Below are positions 44,248 through 53,111 of a stretch of DNA of 64,000 bases, piece by piece. The notes below the pieces were generated by a model, which searched no databases, was not told the origin of the DNA, and was given only the letters and a program-made list of their open reading frames with translations. Within the stretch, counting starts at the first letter, position 1, and each line of letters begins with the position of its first letter. Both the position numbers and the translations under genes were made by a program. Source of the DNA: Sphingobacteriaceae bacterium GW460-11-11-14-LB5 (GTDB lineage Bacteria > Bacteroidota > Bacteroidia > Sphingobacteriales > Sphingobacteriaceae); the NCBI GenBank assembly GCA_002151545.1, contig CP021237.1:2108001-2172000 (forward strand), read 5' to 3'.

Positions 44248-44718
44248 ATGGCAATACTAAAGAAAATAGAAGGAAACGAGCTGTATCTATACATGAATGG
44301 AAATCTTATATACAAACGCTGGCTTAATACCGGACAATCAAAAGTATTTGATATCATGGCTTATGATAAATATACATTGATCAGTATTCGAGATTTAGCA
44401 TATGAAAATAGTGGCGGACTTTTGCCTGTAAAAGCCAAATTAAAACTCAAAACAGTAGAGGAAGGTGGACGGCAAACTGGATTTATTAGTGGATACAGAC
44501 CAAATCATGTTTTTGAGTACAGTGACAACGGACAATTGTTGCAGACATACATTGGCGACATCATATTTGAAGGCAAACCGACAATTGAACCCGGAGAAGA
44601 AAGAGTAGTAACAGTTCGCTTTCTAATAAATCAACCAATTGAAAAATATCTAGACAAAGGCCGAATTTGGTGGATACATGAAGGACAAAGGCAAATTGGA
44701 CAAGCAGAAATAATATGA
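44248..44718 (+). CDS. Small protein with an EF-Tu domain 3-like fold, cytosolic
   Basis: A 156-residue protein with no signal peptide, 3 nt after GH106. Residues about 62-156 resemble the C-terminal beta-barrel of EF-Tu: EEGGRQTGFISGYRP (71-85) parallels EGGRHTPFFxGYRPQF, PGEERVVTVRFLINQPI parallels the PGD...HPI strand, and IHEGQRQIG (143-151) parallels IREGGRTVG. The GTPase and domain 2 are absent. The N-terminal 60 residues are unrecognised. Function unknown; a beta-barrel binding module, an EF-Tu mimic or an immunity-type protein are all possible. An intracellular protein between secreted glycosidases is odd. Confidence 0.65.
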   Translation: MAILKKIEGNELYLYMNGNLIYKRWLNTGQSKVFDIMAYDKYTLISIRDLAYENSGGLLPVKAKLKLKTVEEGGRQTGFISGYRPNHVFEYSDNGQLLQTYIGDIIFEGKPTIEPGEERVVTVRFLINQPIEKYLDKGRIWWIHEGQRQIGQAEII

Positions 44719-44762
44719 AGACAAAATAACTGTCCTTCACTAAGCTCCCAAACCAATAAGAT

Positions 44763-46787
44763 ATGAACGCATTAAAAATTAATTTATCCCTTGCTTTGCT
44801 AACCATAGTGCTCTGCTTAAATGCACAGGAAAAAGCCTTGGTAAACAATTCAAATTCACCCTACGCCAAATTGCACAGCATCAATATGACTGATGTAACC
44901 TGGACGAAGGGTTTTTGGGCAGATCGTTTCAAAATAGCTACCGAAACCATGGTACCCAATATGTGGGCCATTTATAACGATCCTAAAATCAGTCATGCTT
45001 TCGAAAATTTCAGAATTGCAGCAGGATTGGATACCGGATCTCATTCAGGCCCTTCTTTCCATGATGGCGATTACTACAAAACTTTGGAGGCTGTAGCTGC
45101 GCTTTATGCTTCAACCAAAAACCCAAAACTGAACGAAATGATGGATCAGGCCATTGTAGTGATCGGTAAATCGCAGCGTGAAGATGGATACATCTACACC
45201 AAGGCCATGATTGAGCAACGAAAAACCGGTTCTAAAAACCAGTTTCAGGATCGGTTAAGCTTTGAATCCTACAATATTGGCCATTTAATGACAGCTGGAT
45301 GCATCCATTATCGCGCTACAGGTAAAACTACTTTACTTAACATCGCTAAAAAGGCAACCGATTATTTATACAACTTCTATAAATCGGCCTCACCTACATT
45401 AGCGAGAAATGCCATTTGTCCATCGCATTATATGGGCGTGATAGAAATGTACCGCACCACAAAAGACCCACGCTATCTGGAACTTGCTAAACATTTAATT
45501 GCCATTAAAGGTAAAATTGATGATGGAACAGACGATAATCAGGATCGGATTCCATTTTTACAGCAAACTAAAGCCATGGGACATGCTGTAAGGGCAAATT
45601 ATCTTTACGCTGGTGTGGCCGACCTTTATACCGAAACGGGTAAAGACTCGCTATTAAATACCTTAAATTTGATGTGGGATGATGTAAATCAACACAAAAT
45701 GTATATTACAGGTGGCTGTGGCTCACTATACGATGGTACTTCGCCAGATGGTACGTCTTACAATCCCGCAGATGTGCAGAAAATTCACCAGGCATTTGGC
45801 CGCGATTACCAGTTACCCAATTTCACTGCGCATAACGAAACCTGTGCCAATATTGGCAACGTACTTTGGAACTGGCGAATGCTGCAGATTACAGCAGATG
45901 CCAAATATGCTGATGTGATGGAACTGGCTTTACATAACAGCGTTTTATCAGGAATCAGTTTAGATGGAAAGAACTTTTTGTATACCAATCCATTAGCTCA
46001 ATCGAATGATTTACCTTTTAAACAACGCTGGTCGAAAGATAGAGTACCCTATATAACCTTATCAAACTGCTGCCCGCCGAACGTGGTACGTACCATTGCT
46101 GAAGTAAGTGATTACGCTTATAGTGTTTCTGATAAAGGACTGTGGTTTAATTTATATGGAGGTAATAACTTAAGTACTAAATTAGCTGATGGAACAAAGA
46201 TTTCATTATCGGAAGAAACCAATTATCCATGGGATGGAAGGATAAAAATCAACATCAAAGAAACGGAACCTAAGGCTTATTCAATTTTTTTGAGAATCCC
46301 GGCGTGGACACATGATGCAAAAATTACGATCAACGGAAGAGCTGTAAATATTAAGGCCACTTCGGGTACCTATGCAGATGTTAATCGTATCTGGAAAAAA
46401 GGAGATGTAATCGAGTTAAACCTGCCTATGGATGCCACACTGATCGAGGCCAATCCCCTGGTGGAAGAAAACAGAAACCAGATCGCCGTAAAACGTGGCC
46501 CGGTTGTTTATTGTTTAGAATCGACAGATCTACCTGGAAAAAGTATTTTCAATGCTTTTGTGCCTACCTCAACTAAGTTCGAGGCAAAGTCGATAAATAT
46601 CGATGGGGCTGAAATGATGAGTCTGGTCGGTAGCGCAAAAATAGTGGAACCGAACAACTGGAAAAATGTGTTATACCGTCCGATTGACTATAAAAACGAA
46701 GAAATACAAATAAAGCTGGTACCGTATTTTGCCTGGGGAAACAGAGGACATTCAGAAATGTCGGTATGGTTGCCGGTGAGTAGATAA
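44763..46787 (+). CDS. GH127 glycosidase (beta-L-arabinofuranosidase / aceric acid hydrolase family)
   Basis: A 674-residue secreted protein (signal ends LNA-QE). The zinc-thiolate centre of GH127 is intact: E359 and C361 in HNETCANIG, C436 and C437 in SNCCPPNVV, where one Cys is the nucleophile in the characterised arabinofuranosidase. The catalytic (alpha/alpha)6 barrel spans about 40-470, with beta-sandwiches after it. Known activities are beta-L-arabinofuranosidase and aceric-acid hydrolase on RG-II; which one applies is unclear. Reducing conditions for the Zn-Cys site raise the question of where it works. Confidence 0.9.
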   Translation: MNALKINLSLALLTIVLCLNAQEKALVNNSNSPYAKLHSINMTDVTWTKGFWADRFKIATETMVPNMWAIYNDPKISHAFENFRIAAGLDTGSHSGPSFHDGDYYKTLEAVAALYASTKNPKLNEMMDQAIVVIGKSQREDGYIYTKAMIEQRKTGSKNQFQDRLSFESYNIGHLMTAGCIHYRATGKTTLLNIAKKATDYLYNFYKSASPTLARNAICPSHYMGVIEMYRTTKDPRYLELAKHLIAIKGKIDDGTDDNQDRIPFLQQTKAMGHAVRANYLYAGVADLYTETGKDSLLNTLNLMWDDVNQHKMYITGGCGSLYDGTSPDGTSYNPADVQKIHQAFGRDYQLPNFTAHNETCANIGNVLWNWRMLQITADAKYADVMELALHNSVLSGISLDGKNFLYTNPLAQSNDLPFKQRWSKDRVPYITLSNCCPPNVVRTIAEVSDYAYSVSDKGLWFNLYGGNNLSTKLADGTKISLSEETNYPWDGRIKINIKETEPKAYSIFLRIPAWTHDAKITINGRAVNIKATSGTYADVNRIWKKGDVIELNLPMDATLIEANPLVEENRNQIAVKRGPVVYCLESTDLPGKSIFNAFVPTSTKFEAKSINIDGAEMMSLVGSAKIVEPNNWKNVLYRPIDYKNEEIQIKLVPYFAWGNRGHSEMSVWLPVSR

Positions 46788-46811
46788 TGTGTAGAGGACT
46801 GGTAGGCGTTT

Positions 46812-46931
46812 CGTCATGCTGAATTTATTTCAGCATCTTTCTAGCTTAAGACCCTGAAATAAATTACCTTCGGTGAGCTCGCTTAAAGCTAGGTTTACTT
46901 CGTAGCTTTCGTAAACTCAGGTGAGGGTGAC
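46812..46931. repeat. Palindromic repeat, family C
   Basis: CGTCATGCTGAATTTATTTC then ACCCTGAAATAAATTACC, ending near GTAAACTCAGGTGAGGG, between GH127 and the esterase. Arms are less regular than in the other copies. Confidence 0.7.
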
Positions 46932-46948
46932 TCCCGACTAAAAAATAA

Positions 46949-48385
46949 ATGAAAACAATGAAACTAAAACTCATCATATTTTTAAACCTTGCATGTTGCT
47001 TCATCGCATCTGCAATGGTTAAGCCCGTGTCTATTTTTACAAATCACATGGTGCTACAGCAACAAAGCAATGTGGCGATCTGGGGCTGGGCTAAACCCGC
47101 AAGCAAAGTAAAGATCAGTACTTCCTGGAACAAACAAAACTATACCGTTACTTCCGATCAGCTTGGTAAATGGAAGGTAAGGGTGGCCACACCAACAGCA
47201 GGAGGGCCTTACGAAATTGAATTAAATGATGGTGAAAAATTAGTTTTAACCGATATCCTGATCGGCGAAGTGTGGTTTTGCGGCGGACAATCAAACATGG
47301 AGATGCCGATGAAAGGTTTTAAAAGCCAACCCATAATTGGTTCTAACGAGGTCATTTTAAAATCGTCGAATAAAAATATCAGGTTGTATACCGTTCCACG
47401 TTCTTCAATAACCGAAAGACAAGAAAATAGCAAGCCTTCTGATTGGAAATTGGCTGCACCAGAAACCGTTTCTAATTTCAGTGCCACGGCCTATTATTTT
47501 GGTTCGTTGTTAAGCGAAATGTTGAACGTACCAATTGGAATCATCAACGACAGTTACGGAGGATCAACTATCGAGGCCTGGATGTCGCCGGAAGATCTAA
47601 AAGCCTATACCGAAATTAAAATTCCATCAAAAGGCGACAGCATTAAAGAAGTTAGCCGCACACCAACCACCCTGTATAATGGTATGCTGTATCCAGTGAT
47701 GGGTTATGGCATAAAAGGTGTTATCTGGTACCAGGGCGAATCTAATTACGAGCGTCCGGATCGTTACGAAGATCTGTTTCCTGCAATGGTTTCTTCCTGG
47801 CGTAAAAACTGGGACAATGGCGATTTCCCGTTCTATTATGCCCAGATTGCACCATATAATTATGCACAATTGCCTCCTAATCATATTGGTGGAAAATATA
47901 ATTCAGCCTATTTAAGAGAAGCACAACGTAAATCATTGGCTAAAATTCCAAATTCTGGAATGGCAGTTTTATTGGATATTGGCGAAGAAAAATCTATTCA
48001 CCCAGCAAACAAAAAACAAGGCGGACAGAGACTGGCTTACCTTGCTTTAGCTCAAACTTATGGCATTAAAGGTTTTGGTTTCTCAAGCCCCAATTACGAA
48101 TCATTAACGGTAGAAAAGAATACTGCTGTGATCAAATTTCAAAATGTACCAAACGGCTTAACTTCTTTCGGTAAAGAACTATCTTTATTCGAAATTGCAG
48201 GAGCCGACAAGAAATTTTATCCGGCAAAAGCAGCCATAAAAGGAAGTAGCATAAACGTTTCAGCCCCTGAAGTTAAAGCGCCCGTAGCCGTTCGTTACGC
48301 CTTTAAAGATTTCGTAATTGGGGATTTGTTTGGAAACGATGGCCTGCCTGTTTCCTCATTCCGTACTGATAACTGGGATAATTAA
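46949..48385 (+). CDS. Sialate O-acetylesterase-family (SASA) carbohydrate esterase, copy 2
   Basis: A 478-residue secreted esterase (signal to about residue 23; a second ATG at codon 3 is also possible). SASA motifs: GGQSNMEMPMKG (catalytic Ser), IKGVIWYQGESN and EKSIHPANKKQGGQRLA (catalytic His region). The N-terminal beta domain begins IFTNHMVLQQQSN. It removes O-acetyl groups that block glycosidases. It is clearly related to the copy at 5000, but the two are diverged, suggesting different acetylated sugars. The next gene begins 2 nt after its stop. Confidence 0.88.
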   Translation: MKTMKLKLIIFLNLACCFIASAMVKPVSIFTNHMVLQQQSNVAIWGWAKPASKVKISTSWNKQNYTVTSDQLGKWKVRVATPTAGGPYEIELNDGEKLVLTDILIGEVWFCGGQSNMEMPMKGFKSQPIIGSNEVILKSSNKNIRLYTVPRSSITERQENSKPSDWKLAAPETVSNFSATAYYFGSLLSEMLNVPIGIINDSYGGSTIEAWMSPEDLKAYTEIKIPSKGDSIKEVSRTPTTLYNGMLYPVMGYGIKGVIWYQGESNYERPDRYEDLFPAMVSSWRKNWDNGDFPFYYAQIAPYNYAQLPPNHIGGKYNSAYLREAQRKSLAKIPNSGMAVLLDIGEEKSIHPANKKQGGQRLAYLALAQTYGIKGFGFSSPNYESLTVEKNTAVIKFQNVPNGLTSFGKELSLFEIAGADKKFYPAKAAIKGSSINVSAPEVKAPVAVRYAFKDFVIGDLFGNDGLPVSSFRTDNWDN

Positions 48386-48387
48386 TC

Positions 48388-50784
48388 ATGATTTTAGCCA
48401 CTAAGACACAAAGCGCACGAGGTATTTTAGCCAGGAACTTAAATGTTCTTTCATGCCTGATATGGTTGAAAATTCCTTTAAATTTCTTATGTGGTCTCAG
48501 GTGCCTTAGGTGGTCAAAAAACACACACCTTTTCTTTGTCTTTTTGTGGTTAATCATTCCAAATGCTTTTTCGCAAGAAAAAGACAATGTGGTATGGACC
48601 TCACAAAGTAACAATTCATCAGCATCTATGCCCGTAGGTGGTGGCGATATTGGCTTAAACCTTTGGGTAGAAAAAGGTGATGTTTATCTCTACTTATCGC
48701 GTAGCGGAACATTTGATGAAAATAATACCTTACTCAAACTTGGTCGTGTTAAACTGAGGTTAAGTCCGAATCCTTTCGAAGGAAAAACCTTCAAACAGGA
48801 ACTGATTTTAAGAGATGGTTATGCCCTGATTTCCGGCACAAATGGTCAATTAAACACTCAAATTAAGGTTTGGGTAGATGTTTTTAATCCGGTCATCCAC
48901 CTTGATGTAAAATCCAATCAGAAAGTTACAACCGAAGCCAGTTACGAAAGCTGGCGTTTTGAAGACCGCATCACGAAAGGCAAAGAAAATAACCAGAATT
49001 CGTATAAATGGGCACCTCAGGGTATTGTTAAAACATGGAAAGATGAAATAGCCTTTAAAAATAATGTTATTCAATTCTACCATCAGAACAAACCTGAAAC
49101 CGTATTCGATGTTACCGTAAAACAGCAGGGACTTGAAGACAGAAAAGCTGATCTCTTTAATCCTTTAAAAAATCTCATTTCCGGAGGTGGCATGCAAGGC
49201 AGTAATATGGTGCCGGCCGGAAACTATTCAGGGATATACCTCAGTACGCCATTTAAAGCCTGGACTTTGAAAAGTAAAACGCCTGCTGTTTCAAACCATA
49301 TCACCGTTACTTTAAATACTTCAAAAACAGCATCAGTTAGCGAATGGGAGAAGGATTTAAATAGGATAAAGGTTAAAAACGATCAAAAAGCCAGTATAAA
49401 ATGGTGGAATGCCTATTGGGCAAAAAGTTTCATTTACATTCAGGCTAAAGACGAAACGGCAAATCAATCGGCTAAAAACTATCAGTTGTTCCGGTATATG
49501 CTGGGCTGCAATGCCTTTGGTCAATATCCAACAAAATTTAACGGCGGACTTTTTACTTTCGACCCTCAGTTAACGGATACGGCCTTAAAATACACACCAG
49601 ATTTCAGAAACTGGGGTGGTGGAACACATACCGCTCAAAACCAGCGCCTGGTGTATTGGCCAATGTTGAAAAGCGGAGATTTTGATATGATGAAAGCTCA
49701 GTTCGATTTCTATCTGAATTTATTGAAGAATGCAGAAATCAGGACTGAAGCATCCTGGGGGCATAAGGGCGCTAGTTTTACCGAACAATTAGAAAATTTC
49801 GGACTACCAAATCCTGCTGAGTATGGCTGGAAACGCCCTGCTGATTTTAATAAAGGTATGGAGTATAATGCCTGGTTAGAATACGAATGGGACACTGTGC
49901 TGGAGTTCTGTATGATGATTTTGGAAACTGAAAGGTATGGTGGCAAAAACATCGATAAGTACCTTCCTTTAATCGAAAGTTCACTTACCTTTTTTAAAGA
50001 ACATTATACTTATTTAGCCAAACAAAGAGGCGCAAAAGCTTTGGATGCCGAAGGACATTTGATTTTATATCCAGGTTCCGGGGCCGAAACCTATAAAATG
50101 GCTTACAATTCTACCTCTACAATTGCGTCTTTAAAAACAGTTCTGGAAAGATTAATGGCGCTGCCTTCTTTGTCTGAAAGCAAAAAAACCGAATGGGCAG
50201 CGATGCTAAAAACCATTCCACCAATAAGTTTCAGGGCTTTCGAAGGACATGCCACCATTTCTCCTGCTAAACTTTGGGAGCGTATTAACAATCAGGAGAG
50301 TCCACAGTTGTATCCTGTATATCCATGGGGAATTTATGGAATGGGTAAACCTGGTTTAGATACCGCAATTAATACTTTTAAATACGATACCGATGTGCTG
50401 AAATTCAGAAACCATATCGGATGGAAACAGGATAACATCTTCGCTGCAAGGTTGGGCTTAACTGAAGATGCAGCCAAGCTAACTATAGCTAAGTTAAAAG
50501 ATTCTGGCAGGAGGTTTCCTGCATTTTGGGGGCCAGGTTTCGACTGGACACCGGACCACAACTGGGGTGGATCGGGTATGATCGGCTTACAAGAAATGCT
50601 GATGCAGGTTGACGAAAAAAAAATATATTTGTTTCCGGCATGGCCAAAAGATTGGGATGTGCATTTCAAACTTTATGCGCCTTACCAAACCACGGTAGAA
50701 GGAACTTTAAAAGATGGAAAATTAATAGAATTGAAGGTATTACCTGAATCGAGAAAGACTGATATAAAAATAATGATTAATTAA
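48388..50784 (+). CDS. DUF5703 / GH95-like secreted (alpha/alpha)6 glycosidase
   Basis: A 798-residue protein. The N-terminal beta domain starts VVWTSQSNNSSASMPVGGGD, matching DUF5703; the helical barrel (about 330-700) contains FTEQLENFGLPNPAEYGW and GGTHTAQNQRLVYWPM, as in GH95-like proteins. GH95 covers alpha-L-fucosidases and alpha-L-galactosidases, both relevant to pectin side chains; activity here is inferred. The first 55 residues come from repeat-like DNA, including the only hydrophobic export core (HLFFVFLWLIIPNAFSQ). No other ATG lies between the start and this core. Confidence 0.75.
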   Translation: MILATKTQSARGILARNLNVLSCLIWLKIPLNFLCGLRCLRWSKNTHLFFVFLWLIIPNAFSQEKDNVVWTSQSNNSSASMPVGGGDIGLNLWVEKGDVYLYLSRSGTFDENNTLLKLGRVKLRLSPNPFEGKTFKQELILRDGYALISGTNGQLNTQIKVWVDVFNPVIHLDVKSNQKVTTEASYESWRFEDRITKGKENNQNSYKWAPQGIVKTWKDEIAFKNNVIQFYHQNKPETVFDVTVKQQGLEDRKADLFNPLKNLISGGGMQGSNMVPAGNYSGIYLSTPFKAWTLKSKTPAVSNHITVTLNTSKTASVSEWEKDLNRIKVKNDQKASIKWWNAYWAKSFIYIQAKDETANQSAKNYQLFRYMLGCNAFGQYPTKFNGGLFTFDPQLTDTALKYTPDFRNWGGGTHTAQNQRLVYWPMLKSGDFDMMKAQFDFYLNLLKNAEIRTEASWGHKGASFTEQLENFGLPNPAEYGWKRPADFNKGMEYNAWLEYEWDTVLEFCMMILETERYGGKNIDKYLPLIESSLTFFKEHYTYLAKQRGAKALDAEGHLILYPGSGAETYKMAYNSTSTIASLKTVLERLMALPSLSESKKTEWAAMLKTIPPISFRAFEGHATISPAKLWERINNQESPQLYPVYPWGIYGMGKPGLDTAINTFKYDTDVLKFRNHIGWKQDNIFAARLGLTEDAAKLTIAKLKDSGRRFPAFWGPGFDWTPDHNWGGSGMIGLQEMLMQVDEKKIYLFPAWPKDWDVHFKLYAPYQTTVEGTLKDGKLIELKVLPESRKTDIKIMIN
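48397..48550. repeat. Repeat-like DNA encoding the N-terminus of the DUF5703 protein
   Basis: The stretch opens GCCACTAAGACACAAAG and closes TTTGTCTTTTTGTGG, inverted words of the CTAAGACACAAAG / CTTTGTGTCTTTGTGG kind. A related unit, TTCTTAGTGCCTTTGTGG, sits upstream of 3166. Confidence 0.5.
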
Positions 50785-50791
50785 GCGGTAT

Positions 50792-50865
50792 CGTCATCCT
50801 GAACTTGTTTCAGTATCTAACAGGAAAGATGCTGATCCCAGAACTTCGGACCAGCATGATGGACG
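50792..50865. repeat. Palindromic repeat, family C
   Basis: CGTCATCCTGAACTTGTTTC on the left, GCTGATCCCAGAACTTCGG and CAGCATGATGGACG on the right, between the DUF5703 gene and the SDR. Confidence 0.75.
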
Positions 50866-50883
50866 CTTTAATATAAAAAAGAG

Positions 50884-51672
50884 ATGGATTTACAATTAAA
50901 AGAAAAAGTTATTGTCATCACGGGTGCTGCAAAAGGCATTGGCCGTAGTATTGCAGAAGTATTTGCCAAAGAAAATGCAATTGCGGTAATTGTTGGCAGA
51001 AAAGCAGAAGACAATCAGATCGTGGTTGATGCAATTGCTACAAATGGCGGAAAAGCAGCACAATTTGTGGCTGAACTATCTAACCCGGAAGATTGCGAAA
51101 CCGTGGTGAAAAATATAGTAGCACAGTTCGGCAGGATTGATGGTTTAGTAAATAACGCAGGCGTTAATGATGGTGTGGGTTTAGAAAGTGGCAACTATAA
51201 AGACTTTATGGCCTCGCTGCATAAAAATGTGGTACATTATTATTTGATGGCGCACCATGTTTTGCCAGAATTAATTAAGAGCAAAGGTGCTATTGTCAAC
51301 ATCACCTCTAAAACCGCAGAAACGGGACAAGGAAATACTTCAGCTTACGCAGCTGCTAATGGTGGGAGAAATGCCTTAACCCGTGAGTGGGCAGTTGAAT
51401 TACTGAAATATGGCATCCGTGTAAATGCAGTAGTGGTTGCCGAATGCTGGACACCCGCCTACGAAACCTGGATCGAGACTTTAGACAATGCGGAAGAAAA
51501 GTTAAAAGAGATTACGGCTAAAATTCCATTGGAGAACAGAATGACAACTGCTGAAGAAATTGCGAATATGACGGCTTTTTTAATGTCAAGTAAATCAAGC
51601 CATACCACCGGACAAATTATTCACGTTGATGGCGGTTATGTTCATTTAGATAGAGCTTTAGCCAACGCCTAG
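50884..51672 (+). CDS. SDR-family dehydrogenase with a YxxxN active site
   Basis: A 262-residue cytosolic protein. Cofactor motif TGAAKGIG (13-20), NNAG (90-93) and the catalytic Ser region NITSKT (S142) are normal. The catalytic Tyr is Y155 in SAYAAANGG, but the Lys four residues later, nearly universal in SDRs, is Asn (N159). The C-terminal glycine motif HVDGGY is present. It may oxidise a deoxysugar such as L-fucose or L-rhamnose; inferred from context. The zinc dehydrogenase follows 81 nt later, in a gap with no clear signal. Confidence 0.82.
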   Translation: MDLQLKEKVIVITGAAKGIGRSIAEVFAKENAIAVIVGRKAEDNQIVVDAIATNGGKAAQFVAELSNPEDCETVVKNIVAQFGRIDGLVNNAGVNDGVGLESGNYKDFMASLHKNVVHYYLMAHHVLPELIKSKGAIVNITSKTAETGQGNTSAYAAANGGRNALTREWAVELLKYGIRVNAVVVAECWTPAYETWIETLDNAEEKLKEITAKIPLENRMTTAEEIANMTAFLMSSKSSHTTGQIIHVDGGYVHLDRALANA

Positions 51673-51753
51673 TTCTGTCCGCAGTTTTTAGTTAACAGTT
51701 TACAAATTACAGTTAACCGATTGACCAATTTATACGATTAACCTTCAATTTAA

Positions 51754-52773
51754 ATGAAAACCCTTACCTGTACAACACCTGGAACTTTCGAATATTCAGA
51801 AACAACAAAACCTGAACTTAAAAAAGACCATGCAATTATAAAAATTAAAAGAATCGGTATTTGTGGAACCGATTTACATGCCTTTGAAGGTACCCAACCT
51901 TTCTTTAATTACCCACGGGTTTTAGGTCACGAGTTGTCTGGCGAGTTGGTTGAGGCCGATGGAGCTGATGGTTTCAAAATAGGAGAGGCGGTTACTTTTA
52001 TTCCATATTTTAATTGTGGTGAATGTATTGCCTGTAGAATGAACAAACCTAACTGTTGTGTTAAAATGCAGGTTTGCGGTGTACATGTTGATGGAGGAAT
52101 GCGCGAATATTTACAGGTTCCTTCCAGAACACTTTTACATGGCGAAGGCTTGAGTTATGATGAACTGGCATTAGTGGAACCTTTAGCCATCGGTGCACAT
52201 GGTGTCCGCCGGGCAGATGTTCAGCCCGGAGAGTTTGTACTTGTTATTGGTGCCGGACCAATTGGTTTAGGTACAATGGAATTTGCAAGGATAGCAGGCG
52301 CAAATGTGATTGCTTTGGATATTAATGAAGACCGCCTGGCTTTCTGTAAAGATAAATTAAAGGTGGCCCATGTGGTTAATGCCCTTTCTCCTGATGTGGT
52401 GCAGCAACTTAGCGACATTACCAATGGCGATATGCCAACGGTTGTAATTGATGCTACAGGTAACCAAAAGGCAATTAATAACGCCATAAACTATATGGCA
52501 CATGGAGCCAGGTTCGTTTTAATCGGACTTCAAAAAGGGGATTTAATTTTTAACCATCCTGAGTTTCATAAAAGAGAATCCACCTTAATGAGCAGCAGAA
52601 ATGCCACCATTGAAGATTTTGAACATGTAATTAAATCGATGAAGGCAGGTTTGGTTAATCCAACAAATTACATCACGCATCAGGTTCAATTCGAAGCGGT
52701 AAAAGATGAGTTCGAAAGCTGGTTAGATCCTAAAAACGGGGTGATTAAGGCTATGGTTAGTTTGGGGAATTAA
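51754..52773 (+). CDS. Zinc-dependent alcohol dehydrogenase (MDR), sugar-acid dehydrogenase type
   Basis: A 339-residue MDR enzyme. Catalytic zinc ligands C37 (GICGTD), H59 and E60 (VLGHELSG) are present, as is the structural zinc cluster CGECIACRMNKPNCC (88-102). The nucleotide site is VIGAGPIGLGTMEFARIAGA. Closest types are L-threonine, sorbitol or L-galactonate dehydrogenases. With the SDR it could form two oxidation steps in deoxysugar or hexuronate catabolism. It is the last plus-strand gene before the convergent ara operon. Confidence 0.87.
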   Translation: MKTLTCTTPGTFEYSETTKPELKKDHAIIKIKRIGICGTDLHAFEGTQPFFNYPRVLGHELSGELVEADGADGFKIGEAVTFIPYFNCGECIACRMNKPNCCVKMQVCGVHVDGGMREYLQVPSRTLLHGEGLSYDELALVEPLAIGAHGVRRADVQPGEFVLVIGAGPIGLGTMEFARIAGANVIALDINEDRLAFCKDKLKVAHVVNALSPDVVQQLSDITNGDMPTVVIDATGNQKAINNAINYMAHGARFVLIGLQKGDLIFNHPEFHKRESTLMSSRNATIEDFEHVIKSMKAGLVNPTNYITHQVQFEAVKDEFESWLDPKNGVIKAMVSLGN

Positions 52774-52798
52774 ACTTTAGCCATAATTTAACGCTGGT

Positions 52799-52876
52799 CG
52801 TCATGCTGAATTTATTTCAGCATCTATTATACATAATATTCCTGCCAGAAGATCCTGAAACAAGTTCAGGATGATG
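52799..52876. repeat. Palindromic repeat, family C
   Basis: CGTCATGCTGAATTTATTTC on the left, GATCCTGAAACAAGTTCAGG then ATGATG on the right, in the convergent gap after the zinc dehydrogenase. Confidence 0.8.
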
Positions 52877-52879
52877 GTT

Positions 52880-52991
52880 CGTCATTTCGAGCGAAGTGCA
52901 ACGCAGCCGAGAAATCTATTTTCAATTTACTATTACTTAATAGATCTCTCTCCCGATTTAAAATCGGGACTTTGCTTCAGTCGAGATGACG
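52880..52991. repeat. Palindromic repeat, family B
   Basis: CGTCATTTCGAGCGAAGTGC and GAGAAATCTATT on the left, AATAGATCTCTCTCCCG and CAGTCGAGATGACG on the right. With the family C copy it fills most of the 338-bp gap between the two operons; the rest holds the araA terminator. Confidence 0.82.
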
Positions 52992-53057
52992 ATTTTTTTA
53001 TTGGAACCTTTCAATTGTACTTGTTTCATTAATACAATCACAGGAATACGATCGCAT

Positions 53058-53091
53058 AAAAAAGCTGGTAATCTTATGATTACCGGCTTTT
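53058..53091 (-). terminator. Rho-independent terminator of the ara operon
   Basis: On the minus strand AGCCGGTAATC-ATAA-GATTACCAGCT followed by TTTTTT, 21 nt after the araA stop. One G-T pair in the stem. It also has a T-tract in the plus direction (GGCTTTT), so it may serve both convergent operons. Confidence 0.85.
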
Positions 53092-53111
53092 GCATTAAGG
53101 TTTTATTGAAA

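Noticed and set aside
3008..52991. A CRISPR array from repeated palindromes
   Set aside because: Units are single palindromes scattered between genes with no regular spacers and no cas genes.
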